The notes under the pieces: generated by a model
Told to the model about the DNA's origin: nothing
Databases searched by the model: none
The model's input: only the letters and a program-made list of their open reading frames with translations
Source: an uncultured Phocaeicola sp.
GTDB taxonomy: Bacteria > Bacteroidota > Bacteroidia > Bacteroidales > Bacteroidaceae
NCBI GenBank assembly: GCA_944320885.1
Contig: CALUJE010000002.1
Location: 169,822-233,821, forward strand
Length of the DNA stretch: 64,000 nucleotides
Reading direction: 5' to 3'
Program-made: the position numbers and the translations under genes
In this document: piece by piece, positions 8,876-17,779 of the stretch
Numbering within the stretch: position 1 is the stretch's first letter
Layout: every line of letters begins with the position of its first letter

Positions 8876-10612
8876 ATGACTGAAAATACATCTGAAATTG
8901 TTGAAAAGAAAAGCTTGAACTTCATAGAGCAGATGATAGAGAAAGATCTGCAAGAGGGTAAAAATGGTGGTAGGGTACAAACACGATTCCCGCCTGAACC
9001 CAATGGATATCTTCATATAGGACATGCAAAAGCTATATGCATGGATTTTGGAGTGGCTGCAAAATATAATGGAGTTTGTAATTTGCGTTTTGATGATACC
9101 AATCCGACAAAAGAAGACGTAGAATATGTTGATGCCATTAAGGAGGATATAAAGTGGTTGGGCTTTAATTGGGGGCATGAATATTATGCTTCTGATTATT
9201 TTCAGCAGTTATGGGATTTTGCTGTTCGTCTGATAAAAGAAGGTAAAGCTTATGTCGATGAGCAATCGGCAGAAGTAATCAGTCAGCAAAAGGGAACTCC
9301 GACTCAGCCTGGAATAGAAAGCCCGTATAGAAATCGTCCGGTAGAAGAAAGTCTGGTTCTTTTTGAGAAGATGAACAGCGGTGAGTTGGAGGAAGGAACG
9401 ATGGTATTGCGCGCCAAGATTGATATGGCAAGTCCTAATATGCATTTTAGAGATCCTATTATATATCGTATTGTAAAAACTCCTCATCATCGTACGGGTG
9501 ATAAATGGAAAGCATATCCAATGTATGATTTTGCTCATGGACAGAGTGATTTCTTTGAAGGTGTTACTCATTCTTTGTGTACTTTGGAATTTGTTCCTCA
9601 TCGTCCGTTGTATGATTTATTTATAGATTGGCTTAAGGAAGGTAAGGATTTGGACGATAATCGTCCGCGTCAGACTGAGTTCAATAAATTGAATTTGAAC
9701 TATACCTTAATGAGTAAACGTAATTTGCTTACTTTGGTTAAGGAGGGACTGGTAGATGGATGGGATGACCCAAGAATGCCGACAATATGCGGATTCCGTC
9801 GTCGGGGTTATTCGCCGGAGTCAATACGGAAGTTTGTGGATAAGATAGGTTATACTACCTATGATGCTCTTAATGATTTGGCTTTGTTGGAAAGTGCTGT
9901 TCGTGAAGATTTGAATGCAAGATCTACTCGTGTATCGGCTGTAATTAATCCGGTGAAACTGATTATAACCAATTATCCGGAAGGACAAGTTGAAGTCATG
10001 GAAGCTGTGGATAATCCGGAAGTTGAAAACTCACCAACACATACAATCGAGTTTAGTCGTGAGTTATGGATGGAGCGTGAAGACTTTATGGAGAATGCAC
10101 CTAAGAAGTTCTTTAGAATGACTCCTGGACAGGAAGTACGTCTTAAAAATGCGTATATAGTAAAATGTACAGGATGCAAGAAAAACGAAGAGGGCGAAAT
10201 TGAAGAGATTTATTGTGAGTACGACGCGAATACAAAGAGTGGAATGCCTGAGAGTGCCCGCAAGGTTAAAGGTACATTGCATTGGGTTAGTTGTGCACAT
10301 AGTATTCCTGCAGAGGTGCGTTTGTATGATCGTTTATGGAAGGTTGAAAACCCGAGAGATGAGCTGGCTGCCATTCGTGAAAGTAAAAACTGTTCAGCTC
10401 TTGAGGCAATGAAGGAAATGATCAATCCTGATTCGTTGACGATATTGAAGAACTGTTATGTAGAGAAGTATGCAGCATCTAAAAAACCGTTAGATTATCT
10501 TCAGTTCCAGCGTATAGGATATTTTACAATGGATAAGGAATCTACACCGGAGCATTTAATCTTTAACAGAACTGTTTCCTTGAAAGATACTTGGAGTAAG
10601 ATAAATAAGTAG
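8876..10612 (+). CDS. glnS: Glutaminyl-tRNA synthetase
   Basis: 578 residues. Class I aminoacyl-tRNA synthetase charging tRNA-Gln with glutamine in the cytoplasm. PPEPNGYLHIGH (HIGH at residues 47-50) is typical of GlnRS rather than GluRS, and the KMSKS-equivalent is LMSKRN. The C-terminal beta-barrel anticodon-binding region is complete (RLYDRLWKVENP, ending FNRTVSLKDTWSKINK). The ATG lies 28 bp after the -7 box. An intrinsic terminator follows at 10631-10670. GlnRS is widespread in Bacteroidetes and indicates direct glutaminylation. Confidence 0.97.
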   Translation: MTENTSEIVEKKSLNFIEQMIEKDLQEGKNGGRVQTRFPPEPNGYLHIGHAKAICMDFGVAAKYNGVCNLRFDDTNPTKEDVEYVDAIKEDIKWLGFNWGHEYYASDYFQQLWDFAVRLIKEGKAYVDEQSAEVISQQKGTPTQPGIESPYRNRPVEESLVLFEKMNSGELEEGTMVLRAKIDMASPNMHFRDPIIYRIVKTPHHRTGDKWKAYPMYDFAHGQSDFFEGVTHSLCTLEFVPHRPLYDLFIDWLKEGKDLDDNRPRQTEFNKLNLNYTLMSKRNLLTLVKEGLVDGWDDPRMPTICGFRRRGYSPESIRKFVDKIGYTTYDALNDLALLESAVREDLNARSTRVSAVINPVKLIITNYPEGQVEVMEAVDNPEVENSPTHTIEFSRELWMEREDFMENAPKKFFRMTPGQEVRLKNAYIVKCTGCKKNEEGEIEEIYCEYDANTKSGMPESARKVKGTLHWVSCAHSIPAEVRLYDRLWKVENPRDELAAIRESKNCSALEAMKEMINPDSLTILKNCYVEKYAASKKPLDYLQFQRIGYFTMDKESTPEHLIFNRTVSLKDTWSKINK

Positions 10613-10630
10613 TAATTAGATATAAGTATA

Positions 10631-10670
10631 AATCCGATGCAAGAAATAGTTTTTAAGCATCGGATTTTTT
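10631..10670 (+). terminator. Terminator after glnS
   Basis: 10-bp perfect stem AATCCGATGC/GCATCGGATT, 16-nt loop, then a T-run. Its position argues against the TPR gene starting at 10637. Confidence 0.8.
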
Positions 10671-10687
10671 ATTATGTTCGTTATTGT

Positions 10688-11602
10688 ATGAATACTCGGA
10701 TATCCATTTTAGAAAAGCAATTGATTGAAGCTCCGGAATCGGCTGTTATATGGGAAGAACTTGGCGATTTGTATAGCCAGGCAGGAGATTGGGAAAAAGC
10801 TATAGAGGCTTATGATTTTGTGCTTGCCATAAAGCCGGATAATCTGGAAGTTTCTCGGAAGAGGATTCTTGTGCTGTTGGCTGGAGATAACGAACATAAT
10901 ATACGGGTTGCTATTTCAGAGTTGGAGGAATATTGTCAACGTAATCCCACTGACAAGGAAATGCATACTTTAAGAGTTTTGTTTTTGCTGAATGATACTG
11001 AATTTTCATTCGCAGACGAATTTCTGCAGGAAAATAATCCGGATTATTATTTGGGAGAATTGGAACATAATTTTCAAATGAAAGATGTTCCACAGATGAT
11101 ATATCTGAATCTGATAAATTCATATATTTCTCTGAAACAGTTTCAGCATGCGATATATTTGTTGGATATATTTTCACAATGGCATCCTGATGATTATTTG
11201 CTGTATATAGCCTATGGCAGTGTTTATCTTCATACCAGCCAGACGGATGAAGCAAAAAATATGTTTGATAAAGCATATTATTATACTAATGATATAAATG
11301 ACAGGGATGTCTGTTTTTTACAGATAGGCTTATCTTATTTTCACGTTGAGAATTATAAGATGGCATATTTTTATCTGAATAAAGTAGAGACAGAAGGAAA
11401 TAAGAAAGAAATTATTCCATATTTGGCATGTTGTTGTTTGGAGAATGGAGAAGAGAAAGAGTATTTTTATTATATGGAGCACTTTACAGAAATTCCTTTT
11501 TTTTGTATCAAAAATGCTTTTAAAAATCATATACCTAAAAATATAACTCCTCAAGAGTTAATATCTTTTCTTAAAGATTTGTATCATCGATACAATATTT
11601 AG
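10688..11602 (+). CDS. Tetratricopeptide repeat protein
   Basis: 304 residues. The N-terminal TPR units are clear (ESAVIWEELGDLYSQAGDWEKAIEAYDFVLAIKPDN) and degenerate helical repeats continue through the protein (QFQHAIYLLDIFSQWHPDDY; TDEAKNMFDKAYYY). No signal peptide, membrane segment or catalytic domain, so a cytoplasmic scaffold is likely. A frame extension to 10637 would start inside the glnS terminator hairpin; the ATG at 10688 is chosen. No partner can be named. It lies between glnS and dedA, each with its own signals. Confidence 0.8.
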   Translation: MNTRISILEKQLIEAPESAVIWEELGDLYSQAGDWEKAIEAYDFVLAIKPDNLEVSRKRILVLLAGDNEHNIRVAISELEEYCQRNPTDKEMHTLRVLFLLNDTEFSFADEFLQENNPDYYLGELEHNFQMKDVPQMIYLNLINSYISLKQFQHAIYLLDIFSQWHPDDYLLYIAYGSVYLHTSQTDEAKNMFDKAYYYTNDINDRDVCFLQIGLSYFHVENYKMAYFYLNKVETEGNKKEIIPYLACCCLENGEEKEYFYYMEHFTEIPFFCIKNAFKNHIPKNITPQELISFLKDLYHRYNI

Positions 11603-11614
11603 CTATAAGTTTGT

Positions 11615-11622
11615 TATCTTTG
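11615..11622 (+). promoter_or_regulatory. -7 box of dedA-family gene
   Basis: TATCTTTG 42 bp before the ATG at 11665. Confidence 0.55.
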
Positions 11623-11664
11623 CAGCTGAAAACCTGAAATTTTAAACATTAATATTATTAAAAC

Positions 11665-12309
11665 ATGGAATCTGTTGCTTTTTATATTCAATGGTGCTTG
11701 GATCATTTAAATTATTGGACTATTACATTGTTGATGACCATTGAAAGTTCTTTTATTCCATTTCCATCTGAAGTTGTTGTAACTCCTGCCGGATATAAGG
11801 CTGCTGAAGGTGATTTGAATATAGTGCTTGTGGTTGTTTTTGCAACTATCGGTGCAAATATCGGTGCTCTTATAAATTATTATCTGGCATATTTTGTAGG
11901 CCGTCCTATTATATATCGTTTTGCTGGAAGCCGATGGGGACGCTTGTGTTTGCTTGATGTAGAGAAGGTAAAGAAAGCAGAGGCTTATTTTGATAAGCAT
12001 GGAGCTATTTCGACTTTTGTTGGAAGATTGTTACCGGCAATACGACAATTGATATCTATTCCGGCCGGGCTTGCTAAGATGAAGATGTCTACTTTCTTGC
12101 TTTATACTACATTGGGTGCAGGACTGTGGAATATAATTCTTGCTGCGGTTGGATATTATTTTCACAGATTAATGCCGTTAGATGTTCTGATGCAGAAAGT
12201 GACAGAGTATAATGATATCTTTAAATATATAGTTTTTGGTGTAATAGGCTTGATTGTTTTATATTTTATCTATTTGGCACTGAGCCATAAAAAAGAACAT
12301 AAAGCCTGA
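11665..12309 (+). CDS. DedA family membrane protein
   Basis: 214 residues with about five membrane segments. The DedA/SNARE-associated core is visible: ESSFIPFPSEVVVTPAGY with the conserved glutamate, FVGRLLPAIRQLISIPAGLAKM with the conserved arginine and proline, and a C-terminal membrane helix before a basic tail. DedA proteins are inner-membrane transporters implicated in phospholipid or undecaprenyl-phosphate recycling and membrane energetics; which role this copy has is unknown. Single-gene unit with its own -7 box and terminator. Confidence 0.92.
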   Translation: MESVAFYIQWCLDHLNYWTITLLMTIESSFIPFPSEVVVTPAGYKAAEGDLNIVLVVVFATIGANIGALINYYLAYFVGRPIIYRFAGSRWGRLCLLDVEKVKKAEAYFDKHGAISTFVGRLLPAIRQLISIPAGLAKMKMSTFLLYTTLGAGLWNIILAAVGYYFHRLMPLDVLMQKVTEYNDIFKYIVFGVIGLIVLYFIYLALSHKKEHKA

Positions 12310-12614
12310 TAATATATCCTAGAATCTGTGACAGTGAATCATGAATGTGTCTTGTTACCGCAACATTCATGATTCATTTTTTGTGTAATTCTTGATGTAG
12401 TTACAAACCAGTCTCTTATGAAAAATATCAATGTGGATATCTGTGCTTGTATCTTATTTTAAAATCGACTAATAAAAATTTTATAAAATATATGCCTGTT
12501 TAAGCAATATTATTGTAACTTTAAACGGGTATTTTATTTTTATTGAGGAGTTTGGTATCCTTAATTTATAGTATTATGTTCTAACATTAATTGTCCCGCC
12601 AAAACTAAATAACG
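12310..12614. other. 305-bp spacer between dedA and spoT-like genes
   Basis: Holds the dedA terminator and a second hairpin with a T-rich tail, CCTGTTTAA/TTAAACGGG with one G-U pair (12495-12503 with 12521-12529). The second could end a short leader or small transcript, but no clear TAnnTTTG box precedes it. No ORF is credible here. Confidence 0.45.
12336..12382 (+). terminator. Terminator after dedA-family gene
   Basis: 13-bp perfect stem GAATCATGAATGT/ACATTCATGATTC (12336-12348, 12363-12375), then a T-run. Confidence 0.75.
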
Positions 12615-14510
12615 ATGGATGCTGTAAAAGTAATGACTAAAGATGCCTATCAGGCACGAATAGAAAAGAGTGTCGAGGAACTGTTTTCTGAAATAAAAAG
12701 CAGAGTTTCTGCTGAAGATATGTTGCGTATACGTGCGGCTTATGACTTGGCCAGTAGTGCTCATCGTGATCAGTTACGTAAGACGGGAGAACCTTATATA
12801 ATTCATCCCATAGCTGTTGCCCGTATTGTTGCCAATGAATTGGAATTGGGTGCAAATCCTATTATGGCAGCTTTCCTGCATGATGTTGTAGAAGATACTT
12901 CTTATACGTTGGAAGATATTCGGCAGCGTTTCGGTGATGATGTTGCATTTCTGGTAGGTGTGGTTACTAAGCAGAAAAGAGAAGGAAATGAACAGTCAAA
13001 GCAAATAGATAATTTTCGTCAGATGCTGGCGTCTGTGCATTATGATATTCATGCATTGCTGATAAAACTGGCCGACCGCCTGCATAATATGCGAACGTTG
13101 AGCAGTATGCGTCCGGACAAGCAGATGAAGATTGCGGGTGAGACTGATTATTTCTATGCTCCTCTGGCAAACAGACTGGGGCTTTATCATGTTAAAACAG
13201 AACTGGAAAACCTTTCATTCCGCTATCGTTGTCCGCATGATTATTTTATTCTGGAAAGTCAGTTGGAAGAAGAACGTAAGCAAAACCGTGCTTATCTGAA
13301 TGCATTCACTTCAAAAATTGATAAGATATTGGCAGAACATGGTATTATTGCGCGAACGGAATTGCGCTATCGTATGCCTTACAGTATATGGCGTAAGATG
13401 CAGGCTGCCGGATGTGATATAAATCATGTAAACGGTAAGCATTACATCCGTATCATATATCCTGATAATGTAGGTATCTCAGAAAAGGATATGAGTCTAC
13501 GCATTTATTCTGTTTTGACAGATACTTTCAAAGAGCGTCCCGGAAGTGTAGCCAATTATATAGATGCTCCTAAAGAAAACGGTTATCAGAGTTTTCATGT
13601 GAAATTGTTAAGTGAGCATGGAGTATGGGAAGAGATTCATATTTCATCTGAAAGAATGGTCCGTAATTCCCGGCTGGGATGTGCAGCCGAACGTACCGAG
13701 GAAAATGTCAAGTTCTGGCTTGAAAAATTCAAATCGGTATTGAAGGATGTTGCTTATCATAGCAATGAAATTGAATTTATGGAAGGAGTAACTTCTTCAT
13801 TCTACAATGACGATATATTGGTCTTCACTCCCAAGGGCCGAGGAATTATCCTGCCGAAAAATGCAACTGCACTTGATTTTGCCTTTGAAATACACAGCCA
13901 CATTGGAGAACATGCTCTTTATGCACGCGTAAATGGAAAACTTTCATCGGTCAAAACTGTATTACATCGTGGAGACTGTGTGGAGATAGGAGTGAATGTC
14001 ATGGTGAAACCTGAGCTCGACTGGCTTGATTATGTTTCTACCTATAAGGCCAGACGTTTTCTGCGTTCTTATTTTGCCCATCGAAAGGTTCTTGAATATA
14101 AGCGCTGTTCGCACTGTCATCCATTACCGGGAGATGAAGTGGTAGGATTTAAGGATAATGATGGAACAATTACATTGCATAAGCGTAATTGTCAGCTGGC
14201 CATTCGGCTGGCTTCTCAACGAGGAGATTCGATTGTTGCTGTAAACTTTGAAGAAAGTGAAGACTTCTTATATCCCGTTCGTATCTCCATACGTTCTGTT
14301 GATCGTTATCATCTTTTGAGTGACCTTATTAATTGCATTACAGACCGGCAGCATCTTTCCATGAACAAGTTGGCTATTGAAACGGTCGATCATATTGTTA
14401 CATGTACAATAGACTTTAAGATTCATTCTGTAGGCGAATTGCAGGCGGCGATTAACAGTATTGCTGTAATAGATGGAGTTGATGAAGTGAAACGTATAGA
14501 TATAGAATGA
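12615..14510 (+). CDS. RelA/SpoT homologue, hydrolase intact, synthetase domain degenerate
   Basis: 631 residues, shorter than typical long Rel proteins (700 or more). Order: HD-type (p)ppGpp hydrolase with H50, H64, H89-D90 (HDVVEDT) and LADRLHNMRTL; a synthetase-like domain; TGS (VFTPKGRGIILPKNATALDF); a cysteine-containing region (RCSHC); and a C-terminal ACT-like domain. In the synthetase region YSIWRKM and NGYQSFHV are kept. The strand that normally carries the catalytic aspartate (YDLLAxRII-like) reads NGKHYIRII, and the ExQIRT motif reads EEIHISS. This suggests a mainly hydrolytic SpoT-like enzyme that removes ppGpp. The loss of synthesis is inferred. Confidence 0.88.
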   Translation: MDAVKVMTKDAYQARIEKSVEELFSEIKSRVSAEDMLRIRAAYDLASSAHRDQLRKTGEPYIIHPIAVARIVANELELGANPIMAAFLHDVVEDTSYTLEDIRQRFGDDVAFLVGVVTKQKREGNEQSKQIDNFRQMLASVHYDIHALLIKLADRLHNMRTLSSMRPDKQMKIAGETDYFYAPLANRLGLYHVKTELENLSFRYRCPHDYFILESQLEEERKQNRAYLNAFTSKIDKILAEHGIIARTELRYRMPYSIWRKMQAAGCDINHVNGKHYIRIIYPDNVGISEKDMSLRIYSVLTDTFKERPGSVANYIDAPKENGYQSFHVKLLSEHGVWEEIHISSERMVRNSRLGCAAERTEENVKFWLEKFKSVLKDVAYHSNEIEFMEGVTSSFYNDDILVFTPKGRGIILPKNATALDFAFEIHSHIGEHALYARVNGKLSSVKTVLHRGDCVEIGVNVMVKPELDWLDYVSTYKARRFLRSYFAHRKVLEYKRCSHCHPLPGDEVVGFKDNDGTITLHKRNCQLAIRLASQRGDSIVAVNFEESEDFLYPVRISIRSVDRYHLLSDLINCITDRQHLSMNKLAIETVDHIVTCTIDFKIHSVGELQAAINSIAVIDGVDEVKRIDIE

Positions 14511-14559
14511 TTCTGTGCTTATATGGTATAAGAACGTATATCCCCGTTTAAGCAGGCTT

Positions 14560-15390
14560 TTATTTGAAATACCGGTTAGTTAATCGGGAGAAATCCTTGG
14601 TTTGCATGTATTTTTCAAGCCATAGATTGATAGAGTCCCTTAATTCGGCAGATTCTTTGTTTACTCCCCATCCGTAAAACTGGTTAAAGCTGATAGCGGT
14701 ATTGATGTCAAGTTGCGGATATTGGCTTATAATTCCTTTAGCTATGCTTTCTTCGCAGATGGCATAGTCTATGTCACTATGTGCTACGAGCGACATAAGC
14801 TGTTCGGTACTGTATTTAGGTATTTCCTTTATATAGATTGTATCTGCGATTTCCGTTGCCAGATTTTGTATGCGGTAATATGCCGGTGAACCTTGTGGAA
14901 TATATACAGTCTTTTTCCCAAGTTCCAGAATATCTTTGATGTATGTACTGTCTGTATCTCCAGATGGTTTTCGTTGTACCAGAATCTGCCTATTATGTAA
15001 AATTGGTTGTGTGAAGAGTAACACAGAATCTTTCTGTTCTGTAGTTATGAGCATGCTGCTCGCTATTATGTCATATTCCCCTGTATTCAGTCCTTCTATT
15101 TGTTCTTGCAGGCTCATACTTGGAGTTATCTGTACTTTTAGTCCTTTTGATTTGGCAAACTCCTGTATCAGCTCATAATGAAATCCTGCAATAGTATCAT
15201 TTTCTACATGAAATCCTATGGAGTTATATTCGGTTGTTGCATGGATTATACCCGAATTTATTATATCCTGATAGCTCCTGGGATGATATTTTCCAGTATG
15301 GTCTGCATTAAAAGAACGTAATATAGCAATCAATGCAATAATACAGACAACTGCAATGGCTGCATATATTATGTTCCTCTTCTTTTGCAT
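14560..15390 (-). CDS. Periplasmic solute-binding protein family 3 domain protein (MltF-like N-terminal module)
   Basis: 276 residues: an N-terminal hydrophobic anchor (IIYAAIAVVCIIALIAIL), then one family 3 bacterial extracellular solute-binding domain (GFHYELIQEFAKSKGLKV; GEYDIIASSMLITTEQKDSVL). The protein ends with FSRLTNRYFK, about where MltF lytic transglycosylases pass into their lysozyme-like domain; that domain is absent. No ABC permease or ATPase is nearby. It starts 12 bp after the stop of the Porin_10 gene, so co-transcription and an envelope role are likely. Substrate unknown; both a binding protein and a truncated MltF relative are possible. Confidence 0.75.
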   Translation of the reverse strand: MQKKRNIIYAAIAVVCIIALIAILRSFNADHTGKYHPRSYQDIINSGIIHATTEYNSIGFHVENDTIAGFHYELIQEFAKSKGLKVQITPSMSLQEQIEGLNTGEYDIIASSMLITTEQKDSVLLFTQPILHNRQILVQRKPSGDTDSTYIKDILELGKKTVYIPQGSPAYYRIQNLATEIADTIYIKEIPKYSTEQLMSLVAHSDIDYAICEESIAKGIISQYPQLDINTAISFNQFYGWGVNKESAELRDSINLWLEKYMQTKDFSRLTNRYFK

Positions 15391-15402
15391 GTCAGTATCT
15401 GG

Positions 15403-17463
15403 TTAATTGAAGAAATTCCAGGAAAGGCCGAATTTGAACCACATTGGGTTAATAGGGTAGTGAGGTGCCAGAAAATAATTCGACTTGCCGAGCCCTTCTG
15501 ATACGTGATACATCATTACATAAATACGTGTATGCTTCAGATGTAGGTTGACATAGGCGTTAACGATAGGATAACCGCCTATTTCTATTCTGTTTTCCGG
15601 ATTCTGTAAGTAGAACTGTCCGATAGCCGGTGAATAGTCAGGTGCATAATACTTGGTAAAATATCTTACATCTGCTCCCAATTCTACGCTGAGTACCTTT
15701 TTAGCCAACTTGAATTTCAGATAGAGATTATGATAGAGTGACAGGTCGGGAAGTGGTAGAACGTCCTGATTGCTACTCTTTTGGTAAGTAATCTCATTGT
15801 CCAGATGGAATATTCCAAATGCAAAATCTTTCTTCAGGGTTGCGCTTAACACCTGAATGTTGTCACTGCATTGACTTACTTTTACGTTGTGCAGATATCC
15901 TGTAGTACTTTCGGTATTGCTTACTGCAGCATTGTCCAGATAAGTATAGTTGGTAAGATTCTCTACCCCCACAGTAAGATTAATATCTGCTCTTTTTGCT
16001 GTAAATTCTCCTTGTATTCTGGTGCGTAGTTCTTTAGAAAGATTGTTGTCCCACCATAAATGACGTGAGTGGTAGTGGCGGTAATAGAACGTCGGATTGA
16101 TTCGTTTGGTATACGCTGATGCCGCCAGCTGAATGGTATCCTTGAAAAGGGTAAAATTCAAGTCGGCATTTCCCGTTACATTGAATGTTCCGGCTTCTTC
16201 ACCTGTAAGTGCAGTCTCACCGAAAATGCGATAATGCAAAGTCTTTCCCTGTTGTTTCAGAAGTTCACCACCTACTGAAACTATGTTCTCGGAATATTTT
16301 CGGTTATAACGTTCTGCTGCAGTTCCGAGTGTATCTACCATTGTATATCTTCTGATTTCATGTGAAATGAATCCTGTAAGACCTGCCTTTGCCCATTTGT
16401 TGAAACCTTCTCTCAAAGCTATTCCGAAAGTGTTTTTCATTGAATAGTGATTGGTGATGTCACGTTGGTATTCATTGCCGAAGAAGTCGTTTACATAATA
16501 GTTTTCCGGTGTATCGTAGGCAATATACTGACGTTCGTTATTGCTGTACTGCAAGGTATGTATGAAACTGGTTACAGGAATAAAATTATCGTATTTCTGT
16601 GCTGTATCTTCCGGAGCTTCATAAAATCCAAGGTTGTACCTGTGAGTCAGATATACATGAAAATTGTCATTTCTGTTCCATGTTCTTTCCAGATTGGTCG
16701 GAATGTCCGAAGGGGTATACGAGCTGGAGTTAGGAATATCTTCCGGATTGGTGATGTATGTATCGTCAGTGATACCTCCGTTTTCAGACATTTTCATATG
16801 ATTCTTGCTGAACAGGAAGTGCATGTTATATTTATCTCCAAGATAGGAAGAAAAGAATGTTCCGTTAAAGAGTGAGGTAGATTGGTTGTTGTACATACCA
16901 CGTCCGTAAACATAGTCAAAGGAGAAACCGAAATTAAGGCGGCGGTTGGCATTAACGCCGAAATATGCTTTAAAACGGTCTTCGCCATCCTGTTGGCTTC
17001 CGGCCGAAAGATAAGTCAGGTTGGCAAAAGGAGATTTTGTATTAAGGAAACGGAATTCTCCTATAGGAACGATGAAATAGTCATATGGATCGGTAAAAAT
17101 AAATTGTGATGCCTCCTTTCTGTGGAAGAATATGCGTGACAGACGTGGAGAACCTATGTTACCCAAATAGTTGTATTCACCATTCAGGCCGTCTGTAAAC
17201 TGCAGATTCTGGAACTGGTGCATCAGAGTGTCTACTTCTACTTCATGAGTGTTGCCCAGCAATGGTTCAATATTCCACATGCGCAGACCTATGGGGACTG
17301 TTTTGGAGTCAACTTCAGTAGAGTCTTCTCTATTATAATCCTCGTTATTGATGTAACGGGGACCGTCAGGAGTATCTTGATACAACTGATTGATGTTTTG
17401 TGCGAACAAGCCTTGAAAGTTCGTCACAATGAGTAGTAACAGAATAGCAATTATTTTTCTCAT
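15403..17463 (-). CDS. Putative outer-membrane porin (Porin_10 type)
   Basis: 686 residues. Signal peptide MRKIIAILLLLIVTNFQGLFAQ, then many alternating amphipathic strands and a C-terminal aromatic end (WFKFGLSWNFFN), typical of an outer-membrane beta-barrel and of the Bacteroidetes putative porin family PF14121. No TonB box or plug. The -7 box TAACTTTG (17472-17479) ends only 9 bp before the ATG, so the mRNA may be almost leaderless. The solute-binding protein gene follows 12 bp downstream. Substrate is unknown. Confidence 0.82.
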   Translation of the reverse strand: MRKIIAILLLLIVTNFQGLFAQNINQLYQDTPDGPRYINNEDYNREDSTEVDSKTVPIGLRMWNIEPLLGNTHEVEVDTLMHQFQNLQFTDGLNGEYNYLGNIGSPRLSRIFFHRKEASQFIFTDPYDYFIVPIGEFRFLNTKSPFANLTYLSAGSQQDGEDRFKAYFGVNANRRLNFGFSFDYVYGRGMYNNQSTSLFNGTFFSSYLGDKYNMHFLFSKNHMKMSENGGITDDTYITNPEDIPNSSSYTPSDIPTNLERTWNRNDNFHVYLTHRYNLGFYEAPEDTAQKYDNFIPVTSFIHTLQYSNNERQYIAYDTPENYYVNDFFGNEYQRDITNHYSMKNTFGIALREGFNKWAKAGLTGFISHEIRRYTMVDTLGTAAERYNRKYSENIVSVGGELLKQQGKTLHYRIFGETALTGEEAGTFNVTGNADLNFTLFKDTIQLAASAYTKRINPTFYYRHYHSRHLWWDNNLSKELRTRIQGEFTAKRADINLTVGVENLTNYTYLDNAAVSNTESTTGYLHNVKVSQCSDNIQVLSATLKKDFAFGIFHLDNEITYQKSSNQDVLPLPDLSLYHNLYLKFKLAKKVLSVELGADVRYFTKYYAPDYSPAIGQFYLQNPENRIEIGGYPIVNAYVNLHLKHTRIYVMMYHVSEGLGKSNYFLAPHYPINPMWFKFGLSWNFFN

Positions 17464-17471
17464 AATGCCTG

Positions 17472-17479
17472 CAAAGTTA
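17472..17479 (-). promoter_or_regulatory. -7 box of the porin gene, very close to the ATG
   Basis: TAACTTTG on the minus strand; the expected transcription start falls within a few bases of the start codon at 17463. Confidence 0.5.
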
Positions 17480-17605
17480 AATAAAAATCAATATACTATA
17501 TAGCGATAGCTCGTAAGATTCATTTCCTTTTTAGGTATTTATAGATAATTCTGAAAAATGTATTTGCCTTTTTGTCGTGGCAAGGTTTTCTTTATGCAAA
17601 TAGCC

Positions 17606-17727
17606 TTTATGATTTTTTGAATCATAAATTATGAATTTCAAAAAGAAGGATATGTTTTTTCAAATCATCGGTTATGATTTTTTAAAAGATGGCCGATATT
17701 TTTTTATTGATAACTTATAAAAAAATA
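17606..17727. repeat. Intergenic hairpin repeat, copy 2
   Basis: Contains AAAAAGAAGGATAT (17640 region), a small hairpin AAATCAT/ATGATTT around CGGTT, GGCCGATATTTTTTTATTG (17691 on) and ATAACTTATAAAAAAATA (17710-17727). Each block has a close relative in the copy at 51934-52056, though order and spacing differ. A degraded family member. Confidence 0.45.
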
Positions 17728-17755
17728 CCGGCTGACTTTCATAGGTCAGCCGGTA
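17717..17755 (-). terminator. Terminator of nifJ
   Basis: 11-bp perfect stem TACCGGCTGAC/GTCAGCCGGTA (17726-17736, 17745-17755), 8-nt loop, T7 on the minus strand. Confidence 0.85.
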
Positions 17756-17779
17756 CTGTGTGTATATTATGAATCAGGA

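Larger units (their letters stand above)
17464..17779. other. 316-bp spacer between nifJ and the porin gene
   Basis: Contains, in order, the porin promoter, a run of AT-rich hairpin repeats (17606-17727) and the nifJ terminator (17726-17755). No ORF or RNA gene is supported. Confidence 0.6.

Noticed and set aside
10637..10687. Upstream start of the TPR protein
   Set aside because: The extension lies within the glnS terminator hairpin.
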